Below are positions 1 through 13,600 of a stretch of 64,000 nt of DNA, piece by piece; the first letter of the stretch is position 1, and each line of letters opens with the position of its first letter. A program made the translations under genes and the position numbers. Below the pieces are notes generated by a model. That model did no database searches and had not been told where the DNA came from. It worked only from the letters and a program-made list of their open reading frames with translations. Origin of the DNA: Rhopalosiphum padi (Eukaryota > Arthropoda > Insecta > Hemiptera > Aphididae); the NCBI RefSeq assembly GCF_020882245.1, contig NC_083598.1, forward strand, positions 57,573,858 to 57,637,857, written 5' to 3'.

Positions 1-3000
1 ACCATTTTGAAAACAATGCAATGATTTAAAATAATGAAAATAAAAATAAATTATTTTAAAAACGACTAGTTATATGTATCTATAATGTATTCTATTTAAT
101 TTTAGTAATATTATATTAAAAAAAAAAATAGGTGTGCAAGTGGGTATCGCTCTACTGTATAGTAGAGATAGGGAGTAGGTCACTATAAGGATGTGTTAAA
201 TTTGAACGCAATGACAGATATCATTGTATACGAAAAAAGATTCTGGACGGAGATGTTTTGTCAGTCTAGTCAGTCTAGGATAATTAGAAGGATATATTAT
301 ATTATTACTAATTTTTAAATTGTAATATATCGTTATTTTACGCGATTTCGTAAAAACTTAAATTTCATACGCTCAGAAAATGTTTTCTATATTAACGCTA
401 TAGTTATTTTTTACAGTTATTTGAAGGAAAACTTATGGAAAACCTTGTATTGGGTTTTTTAACCTTATGACGTATAAATCACAAACATTTTATGAATTTT
501 CAACTTCAAAATTCCTTTCTAATTTTTGCGATTTTGACATATTTCTTCAAATTTATTATAGTTGTATTTTGTGTTCAATGTATCCGGAATCCTATTTCGA
601 AAAATATTCTATATATATATATCGGTATATTTAAATGCCAATGATGCCATTGTTTTCAAGTTAATAGTTACCTATACGGCTATACGGTTTGGATTAAACT
701 AAATCAAGCCCGATAAAGTTTAAATAATGTGAAACTAAATTGTTAAGATAATTATAAACTATTCACTACCCTAAATGCATAATTCTCATTTTGATAGTAA
801 ATATTAATAATTCGCCAACTTATTGCATGTTGCGACGTAATCATCCATTATACTTATTGCTGCAGGGTATACCAATGATATACACTAATATGTTTATATT
901 CTATGAAAGTTGTATCATTTAAAAATTATTTTTAAATTAAACTGGATCGTAATGCATATATTATTATACACCATTTAGGGATTTAAGTATTTAACATCGT
1001 TATAAAATACACACGTTATACGATGAAAATTGTACAAACATAATTTATAAGTCTGTTTTGATTATGATACAGATTTAAAAATGTGCTGTAAAATACAATT
1101 TCGTGGTACTTATGTAAAACATTTTTGCTATTTTTTTATGACATATTATGTTATATTTTCTTCATACCATGTTTTTCTGTAAAAATAAATTGTATGTGAA
1201 TAATTAACGTTATATGGCTGATACATTCAAGAAAAACATATTTAAGCATAAATATAACTAGTGAAATTCGACATGGTATAGTTAGAATTATGTATTATAC
1301 TGTTAGGTTTTGTGGCATAATAGTTAGAGAAAAAATCTTTATGGGATAAATGCTAAACATTGTCCCATAAACACTCTTTAAATAGCAGACAAAATTGCTA
1401 AGCTAAAGTGATGTCCTAGCAAGTCGTTTAAAAATATTTTTATCACGAAAAAATATCGCGCACGTCCTTTGTATTATGTCAGTTAATTTAAACGGACTAA
1501 AAATGAAAAAAATCGCGTAAATTGTATTAATCTCAAATTAGATGCACAAGAGTTACGGCTATGCAGGCTCTGTCGGGGTTCCAGGGCTTGGTCGTGCGAC
1601 GATAGATTTTATATTCATGAGCCGTTTATAATTCGTATAACTATAATTTTCGATTTCTTTTTTTTTTTTATTCTTTCGACCATCTATTCACATATTATAT
1701 ACATATATAAACTACGTTTATTCGATCCCCAAAAATGCATGTACCTACGTGACTAAAAAGAAGAACCTATGTACCATGTAAAAATTATATATATATATAT
1801 ATTAATCAAACAACTTTGTACATTAATATAGATACATAAAATCAATGGTAATAGAATAGATTTACTAAAAACTTAAACCTGTCGATGGTTTGGAATGTCT
1901 CAAGAAAGTTGCATGTATAATACGATCTTCATGGAAATGGGTGAAAACCATCCCTGTACACACACAGGTACACAGCTGGCGAGCATATATTATTATCGTA
2001 TAAATTTCACCTCAAAATATAAAGTACCGACAACATATGAGTACTTGTTGTAAATTCTATCTGGAAATGTTTTTGTGCAAAAACAATCAATAGTTTGTAT
2101 ATTTTGCTCAGAATTTTTATTTTCCACGATTTTAATATATTCATACATTAAAACTAATTCAATACCTTTTAGAAAATTTAAAAATAATTACTTATGATAA
2201 TTTTTTTTTTCAAAGAAAGGTTATTTTCCAGAAATTGTTAAGAGGTTATTTATATGAAAAATTATCAATATATCAGATAATATATATATATATAGACATC
2301 AATATATGAGGATGGTGGGGATTGAACGACCGATTATTTTCTGATAGCCCGACTCTCCTTCGCTTTAGAACTGTGCTTACAATCATAAATAATATAATGT
2401 GTACGTAAGTTACCCTTTTCATGGGCATTAAAAATAAAATAAAAAATTTTTTGAAATAAAAATAAAAGTTATAACAATTGGAAAAAGCAATTTAATAGTC
2501 TTAATAAGGATTTGCAGAACCTTAAAACATACATGTTATAACAAAGATTTATTATTGGATAAAATCGTACGTTGAAAACTTGGCTTTGAAAAGTACGACG
2601 AATATCACACTTACAATATTTGGAGCATGGAAAGAAAATGTATTATAAAAATAATGCCAATGTGAAAATAAATTCCCGAAACAGGTAATTACAACAAATC
2701 GAGCTCCAAATAGCGAGTACAATTATTTTGTTTTTTTTTTAAATAATACTAATAATAATACCTATCTCTTTTCTTTTATTTCGAACTGACGACCTATAAC
2801 TTTGGTATGAACAAATAGTTGAAAACACCAAAATCCATTCGTTCTTTTGAATTCTTATTATCAATCTCTCTTCAAAAGTCGAATCTATAAATATAGCATT
2901 TGTTAAATAAATGTTTAACATTTAAAATTATAAAAAAAAAACATTAGGCGAGAACTGGTTCTTTAGATTGATTATATTGGAAACAATAAATGCTTCAGAC

Positions 3001-6000
3001 AGAATATCTGAACCAACCACATCGAATAAGTAAAAAAGCAATGAAACATGCAGCGTATCTAAGAAATTATTTTATATTGATGTAATTCAACATTAATTAC
3101 AAATTTTTACAGCTAAAAATTTATTTTTTTTATCCTTATAATACAATATAACCTTTGAATTTTCTACTGATTGACATTTCGTTTATTCTGTATTTTAAAA
3201 TAATATTACGTTTTATGGAAATTATTATCATTATTATTTTTTGATTTTGAAATGTATACGATTCATTTAATATTATTATGTTTTATTAATGTATCCTGTA
3301 GCAGATTTTGGTCTTGTGTTAAAAATCTTTTGCTGAGTATTGTTCTAATTAATATAGTGAAAAATGTTATTAGAACATGAACTGTAGTAAGATGGTGCGC
3401 GTTTATTGTTAACCGACCATGACGTATATAATTTATGCCAAAACATTGTCGAGGCGGAGTTAACAACGTTTCATCCGACCTTTTGTGGAATTTACAATCA
3501 CCACAATAAACAGCCGTTTGTTCAAAAGACGGTACAAATTCCGGGTAACGCGTAAAAATCCCAATAATAACAATAATATTATTACTATCCCATTGGTGGT
3601 GAAAATTCCGAAAGCGCGGACCTCCTGCCCACCACACTGAAACGACCGTTTGAAATACTTCACCTCGAAAGACGTATTTTTCGATGCCGTAGCAAATACA
3701 CTATACACACAATATTATATTCAATTTATTGAAATGTTTTGTCATAATTCACGTACGAAAACAGCATTTCGACGAAGTGCATACATCGTCAAATATAATA
3801 TATTATTATTATTATATACTGTATGTGTAACAGCCGTTGTGGTCCCGTAAACTGAACCCGGAGATCGTTTACCGAAATCAGCAGTGTACGACTTGGGAAT
3901 ACTGTCGAACTTTAGTAACGGTACCACACCATGTATAATAATGTGTAATAAAATAATCGTCGCGATCGTCTCTGCAGAGCAAGCGTTTTACTCGAAAACG
4001 GACCAGAATCGATTCACTGCAGAGTACTGTTTGGCGATAATATTGCGATATTATGTGTAGTGTGAACGTGTATAAAACTCCATTGTGGTTAATTTGTATG
4101 CACTTTCTAATGTGTGTCCACCGTTGTGAGTTCACGTCGATATGAATTCAGAATATTATTGTTGTTGACAAAAATACCAGATAAATAACATTGTATCTCT
4201 ACGGAATGACTTCGAGGGATATAATCTGTGATATATTACTATTAAAAAAAAAAAAAAAATATATATAAAAAGTTTGTACAGCAATATGTTGTTAGGTATA
4301 ATATATATATTATATTTTTTACGGAGTTGGTTGGCAGACGATAAGATCATCATAATAATATAATATCCCTAGAGGTTTTAGACAAGTATTTTCCGTGTTA
4401 CAAAATTAAAAAAAATATTATCAATTTTCAAATTTTTTTCATGGCTGCTATTTAAGCGTTGATTATAGATACGTATAATTTATAAAATATACATAAAAGT
4501 TTTTTTTAACACTCTTACGTACCGTGTATCGAGTTTTAATCGTGTCAAGGTTTCAGCGACACTTTTATGAGACACTATAAAGTGTTTAAATGGATAAAGT
4601 TTTGAAGAACAAATTTCGGAGGATTCCTTTTTTTGTTTTTAAGGTGCTATAAGAACCGATGGAAAATTACTAGATTTTACGATTCTTTTTAGAAAATGGT
4701 ATCATCTATTTTGGGTGATCGTAACCATTTATTTTATATGTTTTATTATAATACTGTTTTGTGTTTTTCAATGCACCCTCGTAATAAATTACAACGTATG
4801 TGATTGTACAGAAAACTATATAGTAGAACACCATAATGTACCAAATGCAATTTTTCCATTATTTTTTTTTCATTTTGAATTATTACATCAAACGTTAGTG
4901 CTTTTAAATGCGTTTTAAGTCGTATAAATTATAAATAATCGTATTTTCTTTTACGTGTAATTATATTTATTTATTATTCTATATAAAAAATTTTCTCAAA
5001 CCAGCTGTTGTATCACCGCAAAGTTACCCTCTATAAAGGCACTAATTTTAATTCGTGCTTCTCAAAGTAACAACTTTTTTTTGTCTCAATGGTTCTATAA
5101 GTATATTTACTGGATATATTTTTATTTTTAATAATCACTTAATTTCGTTTTTAATTCGATGTGTTAAACACTCCCAAATATAAAATGCATTAATATAATG
5201 TAGTAATATTATTATGCTTTACTATAATAGGTCCATATTTCATTTATTTTTGTATGAAAAATTCATCGTTGGATGAGAGATAAATTAAAATGAGTGTTAT
5301 ATTATATTATGTTAATTTTTATAATACCTACACAAATAGTATCTTATTAAACTATGGGTGTATCAATATTAATTTAATGTTCTGTTATTAAATAATATAT
5401 TATAACACAATTGAATGTAAACTTAAAATAATATATTTTTAAAATGACTTGTCAACAAGCGTTGAACTTCTACTGCTCATATTATATTAAACACTATAAT
5501 TCGAAGGCGGTATACATTTTGGATTTTAATCGCTTGTTCATTGCACTTTTCAAAACGTACACAATAGGATATGGATAAATATTGACATAAGTGAATTCCG
5601 AATAAAGCATTGGTTCAAGACTTTTAGCATTATTCTAATATTTAAAAACAAAACTCTATACCAGGAACGCTATTAGGGTCTGGAACTTTAGTTTTGCGAC
5701 GATTTTTCCCTTGAGTTATTGTTTTGTTTTCCCGAAGTTTCTTGTTAAAAACGACATTTTTAAGACAATGGGAATGCGTCAGACACGTCGGAAATAACAG
5801 GCAAATGAAATACTACACCCGGATGTCGAGCATGTGAATGGAAGAAATCTATAAAACAATTTTTAACTCTAAACAAACTATTCGATATACCTACCTCCAA
5901 TCCAGATTGTTTTGATATTGGACGTAGATTATATATACTACATATAAATAGAAATAATCAGCGTATAAGGAATATACTAAAATAAAATCATAATAATATC

Positions 6001-9000
6001 TGAATGAGTAAATTTTAGAATTTTTTATTTTTTTATTTTTTATTATCCTCATTTTTTAATTACTGGTTTTTAATACTACTCAAATTATAAACTAAGTAAA
6101 CTATTTACATTATGCCATGTTATATTTATTTTAATTAAAGACTTGATAGTTTGTTCTCGAAAATTATTACTTTTTGAGAGCAAATTCATCACAATGTTGT
6201 AGTTTTGATTATTTTCTGTGTTTCAAATTATTAAAAAATTATAATTGTTTAAATTTTTATAAGAGATCTACAATGTTTAAACTATTTAATTTGAAATGTT
6301 ATTATTATTAACAATTTCATGAATTTAAGTTTAACGCTTAAAAACATCAGTATAGTTGTGCGTTACTACTTTATTAAGTTATATTATTATGCAAACACAA
6401 GATATAACGTAGTATTTTTATTTCTTAAAAATACGTTGTATGGGTTTTCATAATCTTACTATGTGAAATAAGTTTAAACATTTTACTTCGATATACCTAG
6501 AATATAATATATTTTACTAACAAAATAAACAATTTAAACAACTAAGAATTTATAATAAAGTTGAAGAAAGTTGCATAAAAGCACATTGTTGTGAATTGTT
6601 TTTAGTCCAATAAATCATGTTAACAATAGGTGCTACTAAATGAAATCACGTTTTATTAGTATATAATATTCTGTTATCTTTACATTTATTACTAAATTGT
6701 TAATAAACTACATACTGTAGTCACTATACTAACTGCATATTATATAAATGTATTTTTTCATGTACTACTAAATGTTTAAAAGTCGATATTTTTTGTTAGA
6801 TATCAGCAACACATTTATCTTTTGTACAAATATTTACATTTTTTTTAAACGTACGATATTTATTATATTATATTTTGATATAAAATATTTTCATAGTCGT
6901 AAAAGATGTCAGTAAATCACTTTGAATTTGACCTCATCAAATACGTATTAGTCCTTAAGAAACTGTTCAAAAAAAAAAAAAAAAAAAGAAGAAGAAGAAG
7001 ATGATACATACTATTTATGGAATATTTTTCTTTTTTATAACGAAGACACAAAAATATTTCTATGTACCTACTTTCTTATGCGTTTTTTTCAACGATTTAA
7101 ACGTTATGTAAAATAAAGTACACCTCCAACATATATTATTATAATACATTTCAAACAGAGCAAACCGAAAAAGCGTGTTTAAAAGTATAACAATAAATCT
7201 CCAAAGTATACTTATTTTAAATCGCATTACAGTCTGGTTATTACCTGAAATATTAATATCATTATGCTTGTAATCTTGGAGTCATTCGACAAGTATAATA
7301 TATTTCATTTGTTGCAATACTGTCGATGTTTGAAACATCATTTAATTAAGACGTGTAGATACCGACCTTACTATGTATTCATTTAACTACGAATTTCAAT
7401 TAACTTACAGTATCAAAACCGTGTCGAACCAAATACATAGGGCAAAATACTTTAACATGATTTATGGCGTGGTATATATTGTATAATATGTATTATTACA
7501 TCTATAGTATATGCACGCATATATATGTGTGTGTGTGTATTTTGAGAATAATATGTTGTGCTTTGTCATCGGCTATTATTATTGCCAAACACGGTGAAGT
7601 AGTACTACTGTTTGCGGTGCTTCAGTTAATCGATTTGTACGTCAGTCTGTCTTCGAGTATAGTCGCATAGTGGTATATAGTGTCTCTATGTATTTCTGAT
7701 ATTATTGTTCCGGCTTATATTTCTTTAGATATCTGACAACGTTCGTTTGGCTGTTGAATGCTATTCATTTGGTTAACTATAAGAACATCCTCTAACGCGC
7801 CCCATACCTTTTATCGTATAGCAGGACATACGGTTGTTATTATTATTATTACAAATGTCAGAGTAAATAAACGTTAACGGATTCCTCTTAATAGTATCGC
7901 TTGGTGTCTTGTTGTATAATAATAGAACATTAATGTCAGTAAACACTTGCTGTGCAGATTACCGCACGAACGGGTGAGTAACATTTCCTACCCCCGTGTC
8001 TCTGCAGTAAGTTCTACGAAATTTGGTTTCGAGATGTTCCACATTATAGTTCGTGTACACAATTATAATCGGCAATAGCCATTATTATGGTGGATTAAAA
8101 ACGTATAAATTATTTTTAAGTACACTCGAATACAATATATATATGTATGTTTTAAGCTAGCTGTAAGCTTTATGATCGCAGGGTTAATTATTTTTAAATT
8201 AAATTTAATTTTAGACGTTTTTCGGTTCTTACATTAAGCTTAAGATTTGTCTATACCTAAGAACTTTAAGCCTTTATTTCATATTATTATATAATATAAT
8301 AGATAATCAAATTTATTAATAATATTTTTCGAAGCTTTTGAATGCCCCAAGTTATTCCTTATAATATGGGTATTGGGTATCTATATGTGCCTAGTAAAAC
8401 TCTATAACTGATTGTATTTTTATCGAATTTCACGTTTCATTATAGACAAATATCTTTTTGTACACTTGTATTACTCAATTTTAAACTTTTATTGTTCATT
8501 ATTAAAAAGGTATACGTCTTTATATTCGAAAAACATTTTAAGTCGAGACATTTATAGCCTAATATCATACGTATTGCTATAATTAATCATTTAAGTAATT
8601 TATTTTTCTATTTATTACAATATAGTATACACTTTAAACTATAAAAAATTAATCTATGTCATTGTGTATATGAAATATACAAATACACGTATAAGTTTCA
8701 AATTTTCATGAAAAATATTTTTAAATTACAACAAAATTACTTAAATTGTATTTGTACATTTTTAATATCTATTTTTTTTTCAAATTAGAACTTCAAATGA
8801 TTATAAAAACAAGCCGTATCCATTTATTCTAAATATTATTTGATAGCTATATAAAAAAATTTATATAGGTTATTGTATTAAGTTATCAAACTTTTTGACT
8901 CAGCAAAAATTGTTTATTGAAATTTATAGAAAAAACAATCTTAATTTTAAAAGTCTAAATAGCTTAAAAAGCTTTTTAATTTAAAGATATTTTATCATTT

Positions 9001-9700
9001 ATAGGAATACTTATCTAAACATTTTGTATAAATTTCACATCGGTATGAATGGTTATTTACTTTTAAGTTACATAAAAAAATAAAAATATTATAAATTCAT
9101 TCAAAAATTAATTTTGCGTGAAAATTCCCGTTTTTCTTATTATTTTTTTATTTTAAAAACCGCTAAAAGTTTTCCATTTGAATTTTTTGAACATATTAGC
9201 TAAATCTAATTTTTGCTATCCAAAGCTATTCTTGAAGTTGTAAATTATAGTATTTTTTCTAAAACTTCATGTATATATAAACACTTGCACACACAAGACA
9301 CACATTATCGTAAAATAAGAGTAATTATCTCTTCGTTAAAAAACTAAAAAAAAAAAAAATCAATAAACATTAAACCTTGTTTTTCCTGTACCTAGTCCAT
9401 AATTAAATAACAAATTAAAACAATTAAAATTAAAAATTTATATTAATTTTAAGTTTAGAATGCACATTATTAGTTTTAATGTATAGAGTGCGTTTACAAT
9501 ATTGTCTAAAGATTCTAAACAATTAAAACGTATCAATAATCATTAGTAAAACACATTCTATTAAACAGAAAAAATAAAATCATAGAATATCGAGAAAATC
9601 ACAAACACAAAAAGTCAGTGGAAAAATGAAACCCTCTAGTATCGATCAATAACCGTCCAACGTCTGTCAAACAGTCACACATTGTCGGATTCATAAACGA
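1..9700. other. A+T-rich non-coding DNA upstream of the first recognised beat exon
   Basis: No exon could be supported. Contents seen: a 9-bp tandem duplication TCAGTCTAG at 261-278, a possible tRNA-derived fragment near 2315-2400, a somewhat CpG-richer patch at 3400-4150 with stops in every frame, an A run followed by GAA repeats at about 6970-7001, and a (TG)n tract at 7527-7540 next to a weak candidate signal-peptide exon (see findings). Everything else is unremarkable A+T-rich sequence. Confidence 0.6.
2315..2400 (-). repeat. possible tRNA-derived SINE fragment
   Basis: On the - strand the text TCGGTCGTTCAATCCCCACC resembles the T-arm/B-box of a tRNA (GGTTCAATCCC), preceded by AAAGCGAAGGAG and an arm-like GTCGGGCTATCAGAAAA. 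The acceptor stem does not close and the A box is poor, so it is not a functional tRNA. Length, tail and target duplications of a SINE were not found. Confidence 0.3.
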
Positions 9701-9719
9701 TTTGTCTCCTTTAGTGCGT

Positions 9720-10600
9720 AACATTCAGTTGTAACTTTTCGTGTTAATTTCGTAAAACGCTAGTCGGTTGTAATCGTGTAATGTATATTATATAGTTTAT
9801 AGTTTGGAAATCGCGTGAGAAACATTTGCAGCGTTCGCAGGGACTCAACTAGCAAATATATGGCCGGGCCGGGTTTCTAATTCGCGATGTTTGGCGTCGG
9901 GACTGTGGCGTTAAGTAAAATAAAATAATAAGTGGAAAATTCTCCACGAGCGTCGAGTGGGCGCCGCCACCGCCAGTCGCCACCACTGTTTATACGACCC
10001 GTTATACTGCCACAAGGGCGTATAGTACAACGACTTTTATTATTCGATGTCATAGTCGTGTGTTTCGAGCAAATCGGCGGCGGCGGCGGTAGCAGTGGCG
10101 ACATTAGAGAAACGTTCGACCCCGAAGACATTTAAAGGAAATATATTGTACATTATGTATATACGCGCATTATATATTATTTATGGAACTCGTGGGAAGA
10201 ATTTTCGGCCGTCGACACAAAAATATAATGTGTGTTTTCGGTAGACCAGGAGCAGCCGTGGCGCAGTGTGGGAAGGGAGGCGCGTTTCCATCGAGCGGTG
10301 TGGTGAGGTGCACTGTCGGTTATGTATTGCGGGCGGTGTGTGTAGTGCGTGTGGGTTGCGTGCGTGTGCAGACCGATATATTAAAGAGTACGAGGAGTGC
10401 TATTGACATCCGAGGGCAGTCCTTTACCCGATATCCCCCCCTTCTCAGTTGTTTATCCACACCACCCTTATAATCGACAAACCCACCCCTATCGACAACC
10501 CATCAAATTGGAATGTCCTGTAATGTAAACACGCGGGCGACGGTGGTAATGGATTCATCGTTTACTCGTCATTGTCGGAGATCGACGCGACCATTTAGTC
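9720..10600. promoter_or_regulatory. CpG-rich island, candidate promoter/5' exon region for beat
   Basis: Composition changes abruptly from A+T-rich flanks to G+C- and CpG-rich sequence (GGCCGGGCCGGG near 9861, CGGCGGCGGCGG at 10076, GTCGACACAAAA near 10212), the kind of compositional island seen at promoters or 5' UTRs of insect genes. It sits about 5 kb before the first recognised beat exon on the + strand. The open frames it contains on both strands have no recognisable domains and no convincing signal peptide, so I treat them as composition effects. The link to beat is inference. Confidence 0.45.
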
Positions 10601-13600
10601 GGGCTTAATGTCGTCTGTTTGCACGGGATGTACATATTATAAAATATTATGTATAATGTACTGCAGCCGCGGTCGTTCATCGAATGTGACGAACCGTGTG
10701 GATACGGCAGATTACGTTGGACACGGGTTTAGTTGTAAGCTATTATTAAATTACCAAAACTGTATTACTGTACATATTTTGGATCCAAAGCAGTATCGTT
10801 CATGCAGTATCGTATATAAATGATGTTTTTCACTAAAATATTTTAATTACTAAGACTGCCTTAATTAAAATCTTTTCCTTTGAACGTATTTTCTTTTTGA
10901 ATAGAAGAAGTCTTTCAAAAGTTTCACATAGCCCTGTTTATCGATTGATAGTGAGATTATATTGAGACTATATTATAGTCGGTACTCCAAGTACGGGATA
11001 GGTCATTTTTTTAATAAATACTCGGGATTTTCCATGTTCACCCACAAATTTATAAGGAAAAGATACATATATAGGTACGCGTAGAATAAGAGGACGATCT
11101 TAAGCTAGTACCTACTATTTTAACAATTAAGATTTGTTTTTTGCAAATACAATTATTTATCATCGATTTCACAATAATTTAACATCACGACGCAACTACT
11201 ATACTATTATGCCACTTCACACCACCCGGTCACTGTTTTCAGTTCGGCATTGTTCGTATGTCAATATTATTGCGTCTGAAATCATTGATTGAATTATATT
11301 GAATATACGTATATATATATATATATGTACTTAATACATTATATTATATGCGTACCACAATCCCTTACAAATCCCAAAATGAATGAGTTTGGATATGTTA
11401 TTATCATAATTATTAATCATTGTTATTATTGTTTGGTAATCTGTGCAAACGAAAAACTGAACGCGTTCACTCTCGCCCAAATCGATAAACATATTATTAT
11501 TATATTGTGCTGTTTGAAAATTGGTGTTTTTGTGAAACAAAAGCGGTTAAGTCATATGTGTATAGGTATAAACTATACACATATAGTTCACACGAACATT
11601 TAATGGTAATTTAACGGATTCAGCGTTGTTCGCCGCAATAGTGTTGTAGCCTTGTTGGACTGGAGATATCAGAAATCGATTGTGAGTACATCATAACATT
11701 CATAACGCGTTGACAGTTAGAATATAATACAATAATACTACACTATAACAATCTACATTAAAACGAGATAACCGGATGTAGTAGATATGTTATATTGTTT
11801 GATATTTAAATGTTTTTTTTTTAATAAGTTTTACGTTTGATCATACACAAATAATAATAATTATTAAAATGTGCAACTTCAAATAACCACTATGAATATT
11901 GTATTTTTATTTCATCCCAATATAATGGATAATAAATGATAATATTCATGAAAAAATATACCAGGAAATATTAGATGATGCTTTAAAACGAAATAAATAC
12001 TAGGTATATAGGTAATGTAGTGTTTAATATCACCATTATTTATACCTTTAGAATATTTTCATAACTGATTGTTATGTCAGAACGCGCGAGTGATTGTGTC
12101 TGAATAGAATGGTATTTATTGCAGTTTAATTAATGTTCATTTTTAAAATTGATTTTTTAAAACGAAACCACAGTAATTAATATTATAAATATTATTATTT
12201 TTAATGCATATTTTAGTAGCTGCATTTAGTTAAAATTCATAATTAATCATAAAATATAAAATGTTTTTAGTTACACCATCTACTGAAATACCTAACACCT
12301 AATATTTCATGTGTAATTTATCATGCAGGACGTTTCTATATACCTATATTGTATTATATATATATTATTATTTTTAATAATAACGGTTCGCAAATAGTGT
12401 TTGAAACAATTGTAAAATAATAATTTATCGAACAACTTTTGCAGTAAAAATTAAACTAAAATTAATCGTTTCATGTTTTTACCGGAGATATGGTTGTATG
12501 AATAATAATATATATTTATTCATTCATGATAATATTATTAATACCTTTTTTTATTACTATTAAGTATATTTCATACTTAGTATTGACAAGATAAATGTAT
12601 TTATCAAATTTAAAAAAAAAATATTGATAATTCTTTTTTAACGAAATAAAAAACTGCAACAAATCAATACGTTTGTAGTTAACAAATTACAATAACATAA
12701 TATATATTAAATTAAAACAAAATTTCTTGCAGAATAAATGTATAAATGCAGGTATTAATTGCAAGTATATTGATTACGTACAAATTTGACGGGGACTAAA
12801 AATTCTATTAAATTAACTCTTTTCACTTATATTGCGTGAATACAATCATTTATATTTTTTTAATGAAACAAAAACATTTAAACTAACAAACAATATGTTA
12901 CATAAGTTAACTTTTGAATAGTAACTTATGAAAATGTATATTGTTTACGCTATAATATAATATTATAAACAAATTTACTATATCAGAAATCAGAATAACA
13001 TTTATCATTTTATGATAAAATAGGATATTTACATACAAATTGTGTAAAACTTTCTGTTAACAATTTAATATGCATCCCTATATTCATTTATATATTTATA
13101 TATTTTATTAAAATTGGTTTATTTACAATCTATAATAAAAAATACACCTTAAATATTTGAAAATAAAAATAATGTTTTTCGTTTATTGCATAATATTTTA
13201 CGCCAAAAGTGAAATAATAAATTATTTTGCAACTTATAATTTTAAAACATCACTTAGTACTTATAGTAGTAAAATACTAACCGAAATGTATAATGTAACA
13301 TCTAAATAATTTCTTCGGTAATATATTCTACTCGAAAAATGCAAGATAAAATAAATTAAAAATTATGTAAAATTTAAATAAAAATTTTAAATTTAAAAAA
13401 GTTTAAGTTAAGATTTATTATATGGTTCAATTGAAATATTGTTATGTTTAAAATCATACAATTTGATTTAAATAAATGAACTTGAATTTTTATTTTCATA
13501 TTTTAAATTAAATCATTTATTTAATTCAATTGTTGCTCTTGTAAAATTTGTATAGAGTACCGAAATAATAGTTATAATAAAATTGTGTTTCAACATATTG

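Noticed and set aside
3263..4135. Cluster of short ORFs on both strands near 3.3-4.1 kb
   Set aside because: Mutually overlapping, no recognisable domain. The local rise in CpG was noted but gives no gene.
11289..11603. + strand ORF of 104 codons
   Set aside because: Starts in a (TA)n tract, Ile/Tyr-rich, no domain and wrong character for a signal-peptide exon.
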